Source of the DNA: ZC4RG30 sp035556135
GTDB lineage: Bacteria; Pseudomonadota; Gammaproteobacteria; Steroidobacterales; Steroidobacteraceae
Assembly (NCBI GenBank): GCA_035556135.1
Contig: DATMFO010000009.1
Coordinates: 1-64,000, forward strand
Length of the DNA: 64,000 bases
Direction: 5' to 3'
How positions within the stretch are numbered: position 1 is the stretch's first letter; every line of letters begins with the position of its first letter. The position numbers and the translations under genes were made by a program. Below, piece after piece: positions 9,262 through 17,609 of the stretch. The notes under the pieces were generated by a model, which saw only the letters and a program-made list of their open reading frames with translations, did no database searches and had not been told where the DNA came from.

Positions 9262-10304
9262 GGTGCACCTGAGCTGCGTGCGAAGGCCGCCAGCTTCGCC
9301 AGCAGGCTGCTGGCGCGGCCGTCGTCGATGGCGGCCGCGGCGAGGCGCGCCGCTTCAGCGGGACCTGCAGCGCGGCCGGCCACTTCAAGTGCCAATGCAG
9401 CACTCAGTACCAGCGCATCGCGATGCGCGCTGTGTTCCTCGCCGCGCAGTACGCGCGTCATGGCGGCGGCGTTGTGCACGGCGTCGGCGCCCTGCAGCGC
9501 ATCCTCCGGGCAGATATCCATGCCGTATTCACGCGGGTCGCGGCGATGCTCGGTGACACTGCCAGGCCGCACGTCCAGCAGCAGGAAGGGCCCCAGCGGC
9601 GTCGGTTCATCCCATCCACCGCTGCCATGCACGACGAAGGCACGCTGCAGCGGCAGGCCGGACATGGCCTCGGCCATCAGCCGCGCGGTGGGCTCATTGA
9701 AGGCGCCGATCACGTGGAAAGGCGGCTCCGCCGGATTCGACAGCGGCCCGAGGATGTTGAACACCGTGCGCACACCCATGGCGGTGCGCACCGGGCCGAT
9801 GGCCTTCATCGCCGGGTGGTAATGCGGCGCGAAGAGGAAGGTGAATCCGGTGGCGGCCAGGCACTCGGCCGCGCGGGTTTCATCCAGCGGCAGCTTGAGG
9901 CCCAGGGCTTCCAGCACGTCGGCGCTGCCGGCCTTGCTCGACACCGAGCGGTTGCCATGCTTCACCACGGGCAGGCCCGCCGCGGCCGTGAGCAGCGAGG
10001 CGCCGGTGGAAATGTTGAAGCTGCCGGACTTATCGCCGCCGGTGCCGACGATGTCCACCGCGGCGAGATTGCGGTCGATGGCCGGGCGCCGCGCCAGCGA
10101 GCGCATGCCCAGCGCGAAGCCTCGCAGCTCCTCGGGCGTGATGCCCTTGGCACGCACCGCCGCCAGCAGCGCACCGCCCAGCGCCGGCGGCAGCTCCGGG
10201 TCGGTGAGCCCGATCATCAGTTCGCGCGCTTCGTCTGTGGACAGCGAGCGATGCTCCAGCAGGGCATCCAGCCGCGCGCGCATCAGCGCGAGATCCGCCC
10301 CCAT
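9258..10304 (-). CDS. trpD: anthranilate phosphoribosyltransferase
   Basis: This 348-residue enzyme transfers phosphoribose from PRPP to anthranilate. The PRPP-binding motif GTGGDKSGSFNIST and the second motif KHGNRSVSSKAGSADVLEAL are complete. The N-terminal helical domain contains LTDPELPPALGGALLAA. Its ATG lies two bases after the trpG stop. It is not fused to trpG, unlike the enteric arrangement. Confidence 0.97.
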   Translation of the reverse strand: MGADLALMRARLDALLEHRSLSTDEARELMIGLTDPELPPALGGALLAAVRAKGITPEELRGFALGMRSLARRPAIDRNLAAVDIVGTGGDKSGSFNISTGASLLTAAAGLPVVKHGNRSVSSKAGSADVLEALGLKLPLDETRAAECLAATGFTFLFAPHYHPAMKAIGPVRTAMGVRTVFNILGPLSNPAEPPFHVIGAFNEPTARLMAEAMSGLPLQRAFVVHGSGGWDEPTPLGPFLLLDVRPGSVTEHRRDPREYGMDICPEDALQGADAVHNAAAMTRVLRGEEHSAHRDALVLSAALALEVAGRAAGPAEAARLAAAAIDDGRASSLLAKLAAFARSSGAP

Positions 10305-10306
10305 GG

Positions 10307-10921
10307 TCAGCTCCCCTGCCCGCCGCGCAACGGCGAGGTGAGCCGCAGGAAGTTGCCCATCAGCTGCGGGCCCTGTGGCGTGAGCACGCTCTCCGGATGG
10401 AACTGCACGCCTTCAATGGTGTACTTGCGATGGCGCACGCCCATGATCTCGCCTTCGGCTGTGGACGCCGTCACCTCGAGTTCGGCAGGCATGGTGCCCG
10501 GCTCGGCGATCAGCGAGTGGTAGCGGCCGACTTCCGCCGGCTGCGGCAGGCCCTCGAACAGTGTCTTGCCGTCATGCTTTACCAGCGAGGTCTTGCCGTG
10601 CATCAGGCGCGGCGCGCGCACCACATCGCCGCCGAATACCTCGACGATGGACTGGTGGCCCAGGCACACGCCGAAGATCGGCAGCTTGCCGGCAAAGGCC
10701 TCGATCATCGCCATCGACACTCCCGCGTCGCGCGGCGTGCCGGGACCGGGGGAGATGCACAGGTGCGTGATGTCCATGCGCTGCGCCTGGTCAATGGTGA
10801 CCTCGTCGTTGCGCAGCACACGCACCTCGGCGCCCAGCACCAGGAAGGCCTGCACCAGGTTGTAGGTGAAGGAGTCGTAGTTGTCGATCAGCAGCAGGCG
10901 CGGCTGGTTGGGCTTGCTCAT
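10307..10921 (-). CDS. trpG: anthranilate synthase component II (glutamine amidotransferase)
   Basis: This 204-residue class I amidotransferase supplies ammonia from glutamine to TrpE. The nucleophile Cys lies in FGVCLGHQ and the His/Glu pair in GVQFHPESVLTPQG; the oxyanion loop is SPGPGTPRDAG. In many bacteria the same protein (PabA) also serves folate synthesis, which cannot be decided here. Its ATG overlaps the trpE stop by four bases. Confidence 0.95.
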   Translation of the reverse strand: MSKPNQPRLLLIDNYDSFTYNLVQAFLVLGAEVRVLRNDEVTIDQAQRMDITHLCISPGPGTPRDAGVSMAMIEAFAGKLPIFGVCLGHQSIVEVFGGDVVRAPRLMHGKTSLVKHDGKTLFEGLPQPAEVGRYHSLIAEPGTMPAELEVTASTAEGEIMGVRHRKYTIEGVQFHPESVLTPQGPQLMGNFLRLTSPLRGGQGS

Positions 10922-12321
10922 AGACCGTCCTGTGCCATCGACAGCGCGCTGCGCAGCGCGGCGCTCTTGGCGAACACTTCGTTGAACTCGGATTCCGGGT
11001 TGCTGTCGGCGACGATGCCGGCGCCGGCCTGGTAGCTGTACTGGTCGCCCTCGAACACCAGCGTGCGGATGGTGATGGCCTGGTCCATGTCACCCTGCGC
11101 GCCGAAGTAGCCGATGGTGCCGCCGTAGAGGCCGCGGTCCACTGGCTCCAGCTCCTCGATGATCTGCATGGCGCGCACCTTCGGTGCGCCCACCAGCGTG
11201 CCGGCGGGGAAGGTGGCGGCGAACAGGTCGAAGGCATCGCGGTCGGGCGCGAGCATGCCCTGCACCCCGCTGACGATGTGCATCACATGGCTGTAGCGCT
11301 CGATCACGCGGTAGGGATTCACGTGCACGGTGCCCGCGGCCGCTACGCGGCCCAGGTCGTTGCGCGCGAGATCCACCAGCATCACGTGTTCGGCGTTTTC
11401 CTTCGGATCGGCGAGCAGGCGCCGCTCGTTGGCAAGGTCCGCTTCCGGGTCAGCCATGCGCGGCAGCGTGCCGGCGATGGGCCGCAGTTCGGCGCGTCCA
11501 CCCTTGAGCTTCACCAGCGCCTCGGGCGAGGAACCCACCACCGTCACGCCACCCAGCGTGCAGTAGTACATGTAGGGCGAGGGATTGATCAGGCGCAGCG
11601 CGCGATACACCTGGAAGGGATCCAGGTGATGGTGGCCGGAGAACTTCGAGGACAGCACCAGCTGGTACACATCACCGGCGGCGATGTATTCCTGCGCGCG
11701 CCTCACGCCGGCCATGTAGTCCTCGCGGCCCAGTGACACCACCGGATCACTGAAACCCTTCTGCACGCGCGGGAACAGGATGCCGCCGCGCAGTGCTGCG
11801 ATCACTTCCTTGCGCAGCACCTGCCGCTCGGCCTCGGTGCCGGCGTGCAGCAGCGCAATGCCGCGCGTGAGGTGGTCGAACACCAGCAGCGACTGCGGGG
11901 CGACGTAGTGCAGCACCGGCGCTTCGGGGCGCCGTGCATGGCGCATGGGCAGGCGCTCGAAGAAACGCACCACGTCGTAGGCGGTGAAGCCCACCAGTCC
12001 GCCAGCCAGCGGCATGCCAGGCAGTTCCGGCTGCGGACGCGGTGCGCGGGCCAGGGCTTCGCGCAGGCGCAGCAGCAGGCCTTCCTTTGATTCCGGCACC
12101 GGATACACATTGCCGCCGATGGTCAGCGCGCGGGCATCCAGCCTGACTTCCAGGCCCTCACCGAAGCCGATGAAGGAGTAGCGGGCCAGGCGCTCGCCAC
12201 CCTCGACGCTTTCCAGCAGGAAGCGCGGGCGGAAGGAGGCCAGCTTGGCAAACGCCGATACCGGCGTGTCCAGGTCCCCTGCGATATCGAATGGCGGTTT
12301 CAGAAGATTTCCCCTGCTCAA
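10918..12321 (-). CDS. trpE: anthranilate synthase component I
   Basis: This protein of about 467 residues converts chorismate to anthranilate and is normally inhibited by tryptophan. The N-terminal tryptophan pocket element FLLESVEGGERLARYSFIG is present. The chorismate-binding domain includes the IAGTLPR region, DLARNDLGRVA and GAPKVRAMQIIEELE. No ATG or GTG is available at the start. TTG at 12321 has no ribosome-binding site, while an in-frame CTG at 12303 sits six bases after AGGGGA and gives a protein six residues shorter that still begins before the conserved DIAGDLDTP. The gene lies directly after the attenuator. Confidence 0.95.
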   Translation of the reverse strand: MSRGNLLKPPFDIAGDLDTPVSAFAKLASFRPRFLLESVEGGERLARYSFIGFGEGLEVRLDARALTIGGNVYPVPESKEGLLLRLREALARAPRPQPELPGMPLAGGLVGFTAYDVVRFFERLPMRHARRPEAPVLHYVAPQSLLVFDHLTRGIALLHAGTEAERQVLRKEVIAALRGGILFPRVQKGFSDPVVSLGREDYMAGVRRAQEYIAAGDVYQLVLSSKFSGHHHLDPFQVYRALRLINPSPYMYYCTLGGVTVVGSSPEALVKLKGGRAELRPIAGTLPRMADPEADLANERRLLADPKENAEHVMLVDLARNDLGRVAAAGTVHVNPYRVIERYSHVMHIVSGVQGMLAPDRDAFDLFAATFPAGTLVGAPKVRAMQIIEELEPVDRGLYGGTIGYFGAQGDMDQAITIRTLVFEGDQYSYQAGAGIVADSNPESEFNEVFAKSAALRSALSMAQDGL

Positions 12322-12335
12322 ATTTTGCGGACAAC

Positions 12336-12369
12336 AAAAAACCCATCCCGGTGGTGCCGGAGATGGGTT
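12336..12369 (-). terminator. trp attenuator terminator
   Basis: A 12-bp stem with one bulged T (AACCCATC..CCGG paired with CCGGGATGGGTT) encloses the loop CACCA. It is followed directly by a T run. It sits between the leader peptide and trpE. The left arm overlaps the antiterminator arm, so the two structures exclude each other. Confidence 0.9.
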
Positions 12370-12440
12370 CTGGTGTTCGAGTCTTTGGCTTGTCTAGACG
12401 CGCAACAGACGACCAGCACCCCACTCCGTCAGGAGAGGGG
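12365..12440 (-). promoter_or_regulatory. trp attenuator: pause and antiterminator segments
   Basis: Segment 1 (CCCCTCTCC, 12440-12432, the end of the leader peptide gene) pairs with segment 2 (GGAGTGGGG, 12427-12419) with one mismatch around a TGAC loop. Segment 2 can instead pair downstream: GGGTGCTGGT (12421-12412) matches ACCAGAACCC (12374-12365) in nine of ten positions. That second pairing takes the AACCC needed for the terminator stem. A ribosome stalled on the Trp codons (12449-12441) would cover segment 1 and favour the antiterminator, as in the classical trp attenuation model. Confidence 0.85.
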
Positions 12441-12476
12441 CCACCACCAGCGCGGTGCTGCAAGGGTCGTCTTCAT
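12429..12476 (-). CDS. trpL: trp operon leader peptide
   Basis: This is a 15-codon reading frame encoding MKTTLAAPRWWWPLS, with three consecutive TGG codons at positions 10-12. It ends just before the second segment of a set of alternative hairpins. The peptide acts as a sensor of charged tRNA-Trp rather than as a functional protein. No Shine-Dalgarno sequence precedes the ATG. The predicted -10 box ends seven bases upstream, so the transcript may begin at or next to the AUG, as reported for leaderless trpL in rhizobia. Confidence 0.9.
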   Translation of the reverse strand: MKTTLAAPRWWWPLS

Positions 12477-12483
12477 TGGCAGC

Positions 12484-12513
12484 AGTATGGCTAGAGCTTT
12501 CCGGGGGCGTCAA
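12484..12513 (-). promoter_or_regulatory. predicted trp operon promoter
   Basis: TTGACG (12513-12508) matches the -35 consensus at five of six bases. It is followed by an 18-base spacer and CATACT (12489-12484) as the -10 box. The predicted start is within a base or two of the leader ATG at 12476. No clear TrpR operator was recognised. Confidence 0.6.
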
Positions 12514-12541
12514 GTCAGCCCCGGCGAGGCGCATTTCCGGC

Positions 12542-13153
12542 TCATTCAGCCGGATTGCTGCCGCCGTAAATGATGATGGAAAGCATGCGGATGGGGGTCT
12601 TCAGCAGCTTTTCCGGTCCATGGGGGACATCGCCGCGGAAAGTCAGGGTATCCCCCGGCTTCAGCAGGAAGGTTTCGGTGCCGTGGCGGTAGCGCAGTGA
12701 ACCTTCGAGCACGTGGATGAACTCGGTGCCGGCGTGCTCGAACTCCGGGAAGAGCTCGCTCTTGTCGGTGAGTGTCACGAGGAAGGGCTCGAACACCTTG
12801 CGGGGGCCGCGGTCGGAAGCCAGCAGGTGGTAGGTGTGGCCGCGCCGCGTGCCCCGGCGCACCACCTCCAGTCCCTCGCCCTTGCGCACCAGCTGCGCGT
12901 CGCTGGCCACCTGGTCCGGGTCGCGCAGCAGCGCGGCGCAGCTGGTACCGAGCGCATCGGCCAGCGCCGCCAGGGTGTCGAGACTGGGCGCCACATCCCC
13001 GTGCTCCAGCCGGCTGAGCATGGCCTGGCTGATGGCGGCCGAGCCGGCGAGCTCCGCCAGCGTCAGGCCCTGGGTCGCGCGCAGGCGCCGCACCGTGGCA
13101 CCCACCTGGGCCACCAGACCAGGCAGTGGTCGGTCCTTCCTACTTTTACTCAT
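12542..13153 (-). CDS. XRE-family regulator with C-terminal cupin domain
   Basis: This 203-residue DNA-binding protein has a helix-turn-helix at about residues 14-70 (VRRLRATQGLTLAELAGSAAISQAMLSRLEHGD). A cupin barrel at about 125-190 contains EFIHVLEGSLRYRHG and LKPGDTLTFRGDVPHG. Such proteins sense a small metabolite in the cupin and control an adjacent catabolic operon. It is divergent, 51 bases from mgdA, and so is the likely regulator of methylamine use. AAGGA lies upstream of the ATG at 13153. Its stop is 28 bases before the trp -35 box, so read-through toward trp is possible. Confidence 0.88.
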   Translation of the reverse strand: MSKSRKDRPLPGLVAQVGATVRRLRATQGLTLAELAGSAAISQAMLSRLEHGDVAPSLDTLAALADALGTSCAALLRDPDQVASDAQLVRKGEGLEVVRRGTRRGHTYHLLASDRGPRKVFEPFLVTLTDKSELFPEFEHAGTEFIHVLEGSLRYRHGTETFLLKPGDTLTFRGDVPHGPEKLLKTPIRMLSIIIYGGSNPAE

Positions 13154-13164
13154 ACGCAAAATCC

Positions 13165-13194
13165 TTGACCCCAAGTAAATCATCATCCAAGAAT
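13165..13194 (+). promoter_or_regulatory. predicted promoter of the methylamine operon
   Basis: TTGACC (13165-13170) and AAGAAT (13189-13194) are separated by 18 bases in the 51-base divergent gap. The start would fall about four bases before the mgdA ATG, leaving almost no 5' leader. The XRE-cupin regulator probably binds in this gap. Confidence 0.45.
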
Positions 13195-13204
13195 TGCCAC
13201 CAGC

Positions 13205-14446
13205 ATGGCATGGCGACTCCTGAAGATCGGGCTTTCCGGCAAGTACAGCGAACCGCGCATGTTCCGCCAGCCCGAGCGCCTGGCGCCAGCCTATGACGTG
13301 GTGATCATCGGCGGTGGCGGCCACGGCCTGGCCTGTGCCTGGAACCTGGCCAGCCGCCATGGCATCCGCCGCATCGCCGTGCTGGAGAAGGGGTACATCG
13401 GCAGCGGCAATACCGGCCGCAATACCACCATCATCCGCTCCAACTACCTCACGCCCGAAGGCGTGCGTTTCTACGACCGCAGCGTGCAGATCTGGCGCGA
13501 CCTGGGCGTGGAGCTGGACATCAACCTGTTCTACTCCACGCGCGGGCACTACACGCTGGCGCACACCGACGCGACGCTGCGAACGCTGCGCTGGCGCGCG
13601 GAGGTGAACAAGCACCTGGGCGTGGATTCGCGCATGGTGGGGGCGGAGGAAATTGCCCGCGCACTGCCGATGATGGACATGACGGCGGGCGGACATGCAC
13701 CCATCCTCGGCGCACTGCTGCATGCGCCGGGCGCGGTGGCACGCCATGACGCGGTGGCCTGGGGTTATGCGCGCGCAGCGGAGCGGCTGGGCGTGGAAAT
13801 CCACCAGCAGACCGAGGTGCTGGGCATCGATGTGGCCGCCGGCCATGTCACGGGCGTGCGCACCACGGCGGGAGACATTGCCACGCGCTGCGTGGTGTCG
13901 GCGGTGGCCGGCTACACACCGCGCATCCTGAAGATGCTGGATCTCACCAGCCCCATCTACGTGCATCCGCTGCAGGCCATGGTGTCCGAGCCGCTGAAGC
14001 CCTGGCTCGATCCCATCATCGTTTCCGGCTCGCTGCATGTGTACGTGTCGCAGACGGCGCGCGGCGAGCTGGTGATGGGTGCGTCGCTGGATCCGCGCGA
14101 ACTGCATACGCCGCGCTCGACCCGCGAGTTCACCACCGACCTGGCGCAGCACATGCTTGATCTCTTCCCCTTCCTCGCGGGCGTGAAAGTGAATCGTCAG
14201 TGGGCGGGGCTGGCCGACATGACGCCGGACTTCGCGCCCATCATGGGCGTGACGCCGGTGGGCGGGTTCTTCCTCGATGCGGGCTGGGGCACCTGGGGCT
14301 TCAAGGCCACGCCGGTGTGCGGCGAGACCATGGCCGCCACCGTGGCCTCCGGGCGCAATCATGCGCTGATCCAGGCCTTCGACTGGGGGCGCTTCGAGCG
14401 CTTCGAACTCACCGGCGAGAAGGGTGCCGCATCGGTGGGGCACTGA
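13205..14446 (+). CDS. mgdA: N-methylglutamate dehydrogenase subunit A (SoxB-like)
   Basis: This 413-residue flavoprotein resembles the beta subunit of heterotetrameric sarcosine oxidase. The dinucleotide fold starts at residue 31 (YDVVIIGGGGHG). RHDAVAW places a His at residue 181 where the family attaches FMN covalently. The C-terminal GWGTWGFKATPVCG motif is also conserved. In the N-methylglutamate pathway this subunit oxidises the N-methyl amine. Assignment to MgdA rather than SoxB rests on the downstream gmaS-mgsABC genes. The stop overlaps the next ATG (TGATG). Confidence 0.88.
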   Translation: MAWRLLKIGLSGKYSEPRMFRQPERLAPAYDVVIIGGGGHGLACAWNLASRHGIRRIAVLEKGYIGSGNTGRNTTIIRSNYLTPEGVRFYDRSVQIWRDLGVELDINLFYSTRGHYTLAHTDATLRTLRWRAEVNKHLGVDSRMVGAEEIARALPMMDMTAGGHAPILGALLHAPGAVARHDAVAWGYARAAERLGVEIHQQTEVLGIDVAAGHVTGVRTTAGDIATRCVVSAVAGYTPRILKMLDLTSPIYVHPLQAMVSEPLKPWLDPIIVSGSLHVYVSQTARGELVMGASLDPRELHTPRSTREFTTDLAQHMLDLFPFLAGVKVNRQWAGLADMTPDFAPIMGVTPVGGFFLDAGWGTWGFKATPVCGETMAATVASGRNHALIQAFDWGRFERFELTGEKGAASVGH

Positions 14447-14715
14447 TGAAATTCATCCCCTGCCCGCTCAACGGCCTGCGTCCCGTCGATGAATTCGTGT
14501 ACGGCGGCGAGGTGCGGCCCATGCCCGATCCGGCGGCCACCGGGGATGCGGCCTGGGCGCGCCATGTGTTCCACCGCAGCGGCGTGCCCGGCATGAAGCG
14601 CGAGTGGTGGTGCCACACGCCGTCCGGCTACTGGTTCATTGCCGAGCGCGACACTTTGACGGATGAGTTCGTCGCCAGCTATCCCGCGTCGCGGCTGCGG
14701 GAGATGGGCCCATGA
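14446..14715 (+). CDS. mgdB: N-methylglutamate dehydrogenase subunit B (SoxD-like)
   Basis: This 89-residue small subunit corresponds to SoxD. It reads FIPCPLNGLRPVDEFVYGGEV at the N-terminus and EWWCHTP..YWFIAERDTLTDEF near the C-terminus. Sarcosine oxidase SoxD proteins bind zinc through a CPxC pair plus downstream ligands. Here the second Cys of that pair is Asn (CPLN), so the metal site is altered or absent. It overlaps both neighbours by 1-4 bases. Confidence 0.85.
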   Translation: MKFIPCPLNGLRPVDEFVYGGEVRPMPDPAATGDAAWARHVFHRSGVPGMKREWWCHTPSGYWFIAERDTLTDEFVASYPASRLREMGP

Positions 14716-17609
14716 TGCGCCGCCTCGCACAGGCGGTGCCGGGCGAGTGGATCGACCGCAATCTCCCCCTGCGCATGCAGTTCGAGGGGCGCGGCATCGA
14801 CGCCTTCAAGGGCGACACGCTTACCTCTGCACTGGCGGCGGCGGGCGTGATGGTCACGGCGCGCAGCTTCAAGTACCACCGGCCGCGCAGCGTGTTTTCC
14901 GCGGCGGGCCACGACGCCAACAACCTCTTCCAGGTGGGCAGCGAACCCAACCAGCGCGGTGACGCCATCCTCGCGCGCCATGCGCTGGCCTTCAGCGCCG
15001 TGAATACGCGCGGGGGAGTCGCTCACGACCGCGCCGCCGCAATGGGCTTGCTGTCGCGCTTCCTGCCGGTGGGGTTCTACTACAAGGCATTCATCGGGCG
15101 ACGCAGCTTTCCGTGGTTCGAGCGCGCCATCCGCGCCTTCAGTGGACTGGGCAAGGTCCAGCCCGATGCAACGCCCCCGCAGCGGCGGCGCGAGTACGCC
15201 CACTGCGAGGTCGCCGTCGTCGGTGCGGGTGTGGCGGGACTCTCGGCTGCGTTGGCGGCCGCTCAAGCCGGCGCCCGGCGCGTGGTGCTGGTGGAAGAGT
15301 CACAGCAGCCCGGCGGCCGCGGCCTGTGGCAGGCCCGCACCCGCAGCGAAGACACCGCGCGCTGCCAGGGGCTGGTTGCCGCCGTGCGCGCCAGCACGGC
15401 CATCGAGGTGCGCACCTGCAGCAGCGTGGTGGGTTGCTACGCGGACAATGAACTGGCCATCTCCCGCATCGATCACGAGGACGGCGGTCTCACCCTGCTG
15501 CGGGCCGGAGCAGTCGTACTGGCCACCGGCTGCATCGAACAGCCGCCGGTGTTCCGCAACAACGACCTGCCGGGCATCCTGCTGGGCAGTGCCGCGCAGC
15601 GGTTGCTGTACCGCTACGGCATCAGCGTGGGCGAACGCATCGCCATCCTGGGCGCCAATGATGAAGCGGTGGCACTGGCGCTGGACCTGGCCTCGCATGG
15701 CCTTGCAGTCACCGACTTCATCGTGCCCGTCGGCGCCCCGCTTGACGGCGCGGCGCTGCCGGAGGACAAGCTGCGCGCTGCGGGTGTGCGCGTGCATTCC
15801 GGCGTGAGTGGCATCGCGGCCCAGTCCGGCTCCGGCGGCGCCCTGTCCGGCATCGAGCTGGCAGGCAGTGCGCGGTCGCGGGTGCAATGCGATGCCCTGC
15901 TGCTCTCCACCGGCTGGATGCCGGCGCTCCACCTTGCCCTGCAGCGTGGCGCGACGGTGCGTTTCGATGCGCAGCTGGGCCAGCATGTGCCGGGATCGCT
16001 GCCTGCCGGGCTGTTCGTGGCTGGCAGCGCGAATGGTTGTTTTGCGATGGAGGCCAGGGCGCGCGATGGCGCCACCGCCGGCGCCAGCGCCGCGCTGCAC
16101 GCCGCCGGAGCAAAGGGAACATCGGCCGCCACCCGGGTACGCGACACACATTCCCACTCACATCCTGATCCGCTGTTCGCCTCCACCGGCAAGGAGTTCG
16201 TCGACCTCGACGAAGACCTGACGCTGGCCGACCTCGCCAACGCGGCGCAGGAAGGCTTCGACAGCGTCGAACTGCTCAAGCGCTACAGCACGGTGGGCAT
16301 GGGCCCCTCGCAGGGCAAGCTGTCCAACCTCAATGCCGCGCGCCAGCTCGCGCGCGTCACCAGGCGCGACCTGCCCTCGCTGGGGCTCACCACCGCGCGC
16401 CCGCCATGGCAGCCGACAAGCCTCGGCGCGCTGGCCGGCGCCCGCTTCTCGCCGCTGCGTCGTTCGGCGCTGGATGCGTGGCACGACGCGCACCATGCGG
16501 TGTGGATGCCGGCCGGCGCCTGGCGCAGGCCGGCGCACTATGGCGGCAATGCCGCAGCTGCCAGCGAGGCCATCGAACGCGAGGTCGCCGCCGTGCGCAG
16601 CGCAGTGGGACTGATCGATGTCTCGACGCTGGGCAAGATCGAGGTGATGGGGCCGGACGCCGGCAACCTGCTCGATCGCATTTACACGGGACTGCTCAGC
16701 AACCTCCCACCCGGCCGCACGCGCTACGGCCTGATGCTCGATGAAGCGGGCATCGTGGTGGACGACGGCGTGGTGATGCGACTGGCCAACGGTCGCTTCT
16801 ATCTCACCACCACCACTGGCGCGAGCGCCACGGTGTATCGCGAGCTGCAGCGGCGCGTGGCCGAATGGGGCCTGGACTGCACCCTGCACAACCTCACCGG
16901 CCACATGGCAGCGATGAACCTCGCTGGGCCACAGGCACGCCAGGTATTGGCCCGCTGCACCGGCCACCCGCTGGACGACGCGGCCTTTCCCTACCTCGCG
17001 CTGCGCGAATTTCCGGTGGCTGGCGTCGCTGCGCGCGTGGCGCGCGTGGGATTCGTGGGCGAGGCGGGGTTCGAGATCCACGTACCCTTCGCGCAGGCCC
17101 AGGCGGTCTGGGATGCGCTGTCCGGGGCAGGAAGGCCGCATGGCCTGCTGCCCTTCGGCGTGGAGGCACAACGCGTGCTGCGCCTGGAAAAGGGCCACAT
17201 CATCGTGGGCCAGGACACCGACGGCCTCACCAATCCGTTCGAGGCGGGCATGTCGCGCCTGCTGCGCCTGGACAAGCCCTTCTTCGTGGGCCAGCGCAGC
17301 CTCGCCATCCTCCGCCAGCGCGGCGATCGCCAGCGTCTCGCCGGTTTTGCACTGGCGGCAGCGCGAGCCCCGCTGGCCGAGTCACACCTGGCCATCGAGG
17401 ATGGCCGCATCGTCGGGCGCATCACCAGCATCGCCTGTTCGGCGACGCTGGGCCGCACCATCGGGCTGGCCCTGCTGGCTCCCACGCATGCGGCCATCGG
17501 GCAGCGACTGACGTTCCGCGATGACGCTGGCGTGCTGCATGCCGCACAAGTGGTCGAGATACCTTTCTATGACCCGCAGAACCTGCGCCAGCGGGAGCCA
17601 GCGCCATGA
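14712..17609 (+). CDS. mgdC: N-methylglutamate dehydrogenase subunit C (SoxA-like)
   Basis: This 965-residue large subunit has three parts. A 2Fe-2S-ferredoxin-like N-terminal region covers about residues 15-100. An NAD/FAD-binding half begins with CEVAVVGAGVAGLSAAL (166-181). A C-terminal folate-binding GcvT-like domain runs from about residue 590 to the end. The last domain accepts the one-carbon unit from the oxidised methyl group onto tetrahydrofolate. The GcvT element GEAGFEIHVP is visible. Length and order match SoxA, and the stop overlaps mgdD. Confidence 0.9.
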   Translation: MMRRLAQAVPGEWIDRNLPLRMQFEGRGIDAFKGDTLTSALAAAGVMVTARSFKYHRPRSVFSAAGHDANNLFQVGSEPNQRGDAILARHALAFSAVNTRGGVAHDRAAAMGLLSRFLPVGFYYKAFIGRRSFPWFERAIRAFSGLGKVQPDATPPQRRREYAHCEVAVVGAGVAGLSAALAAAQAGARRVVLVEESQQPGGRGLWQARTRSEDTARCQGLVAAVRASTAIEVRTCSSVVGCYADNELAISRIDHEDGGLTLLRAGAVVLATGCIEQPPVFRNNDLPGILLGSAAQRLLYRYGISVGERIAILGANDEAVALALDLASHGLAVTDFIVPVGAPLDGAALPEDKLRAAGVRVHSGVSGIAAQSGSGGALSGIELAGSARSRVQCDALLLSTGWMPALHLALQRGATVRFDAQLGQHVPGSLPAGLFVAGSANGCFAMEARARDGATAGASAALHAAGAKGTSAATRVRDTHSHSHPDPLFASTGKEFVDLDEDLTLADLANAAQEGFDSVELLKRYSTVGMGPSQGKLSNLNAARQLARVTRRDLPSLGLTTARPPWQPTSLGALAGARFSPLRRSALDAWHDAHHAVWMPAGAWRRPAHYGGNAAAASEAIEREVAAVRSAVGLIDVSTLGKIEVMGPDAGNLLDRIYTGLLSNLPPGRTRYGLMLDEAGIVVDDGVVMRLANGRFYLTTTTGASATVYRELQRRVAEWGLDCTLHNLTGHMAAMNLAGPQARQVLARCTGHPLDDAAFPYLALREFPVAGVAARVARVGFVGEAGFEIHVPFAQAQAVWDALSGAGRPHGLLPFGVEAQRVLRLEKGHIIVGQDTDGLTNPFEAGMSRLLRLDKPFFVGQRSLAILRQRGDRQRLAGFALAAARAPLAESHLAIEDGRIVGRITSIACSATLGRTIGLALLAPTHAAIGQRLTFRDDAGVLHAAQVVEIPFYDPQNLRQREPAP

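Noticed and set aside
13154..14443. In-frame upstream extension of the XRE-cupin gene
   Set aside because: It runs antisense through mgdA and would put 430 low-complexity residues before the helix-turn-helix; ATG 13153 has a ribosome-binding site.
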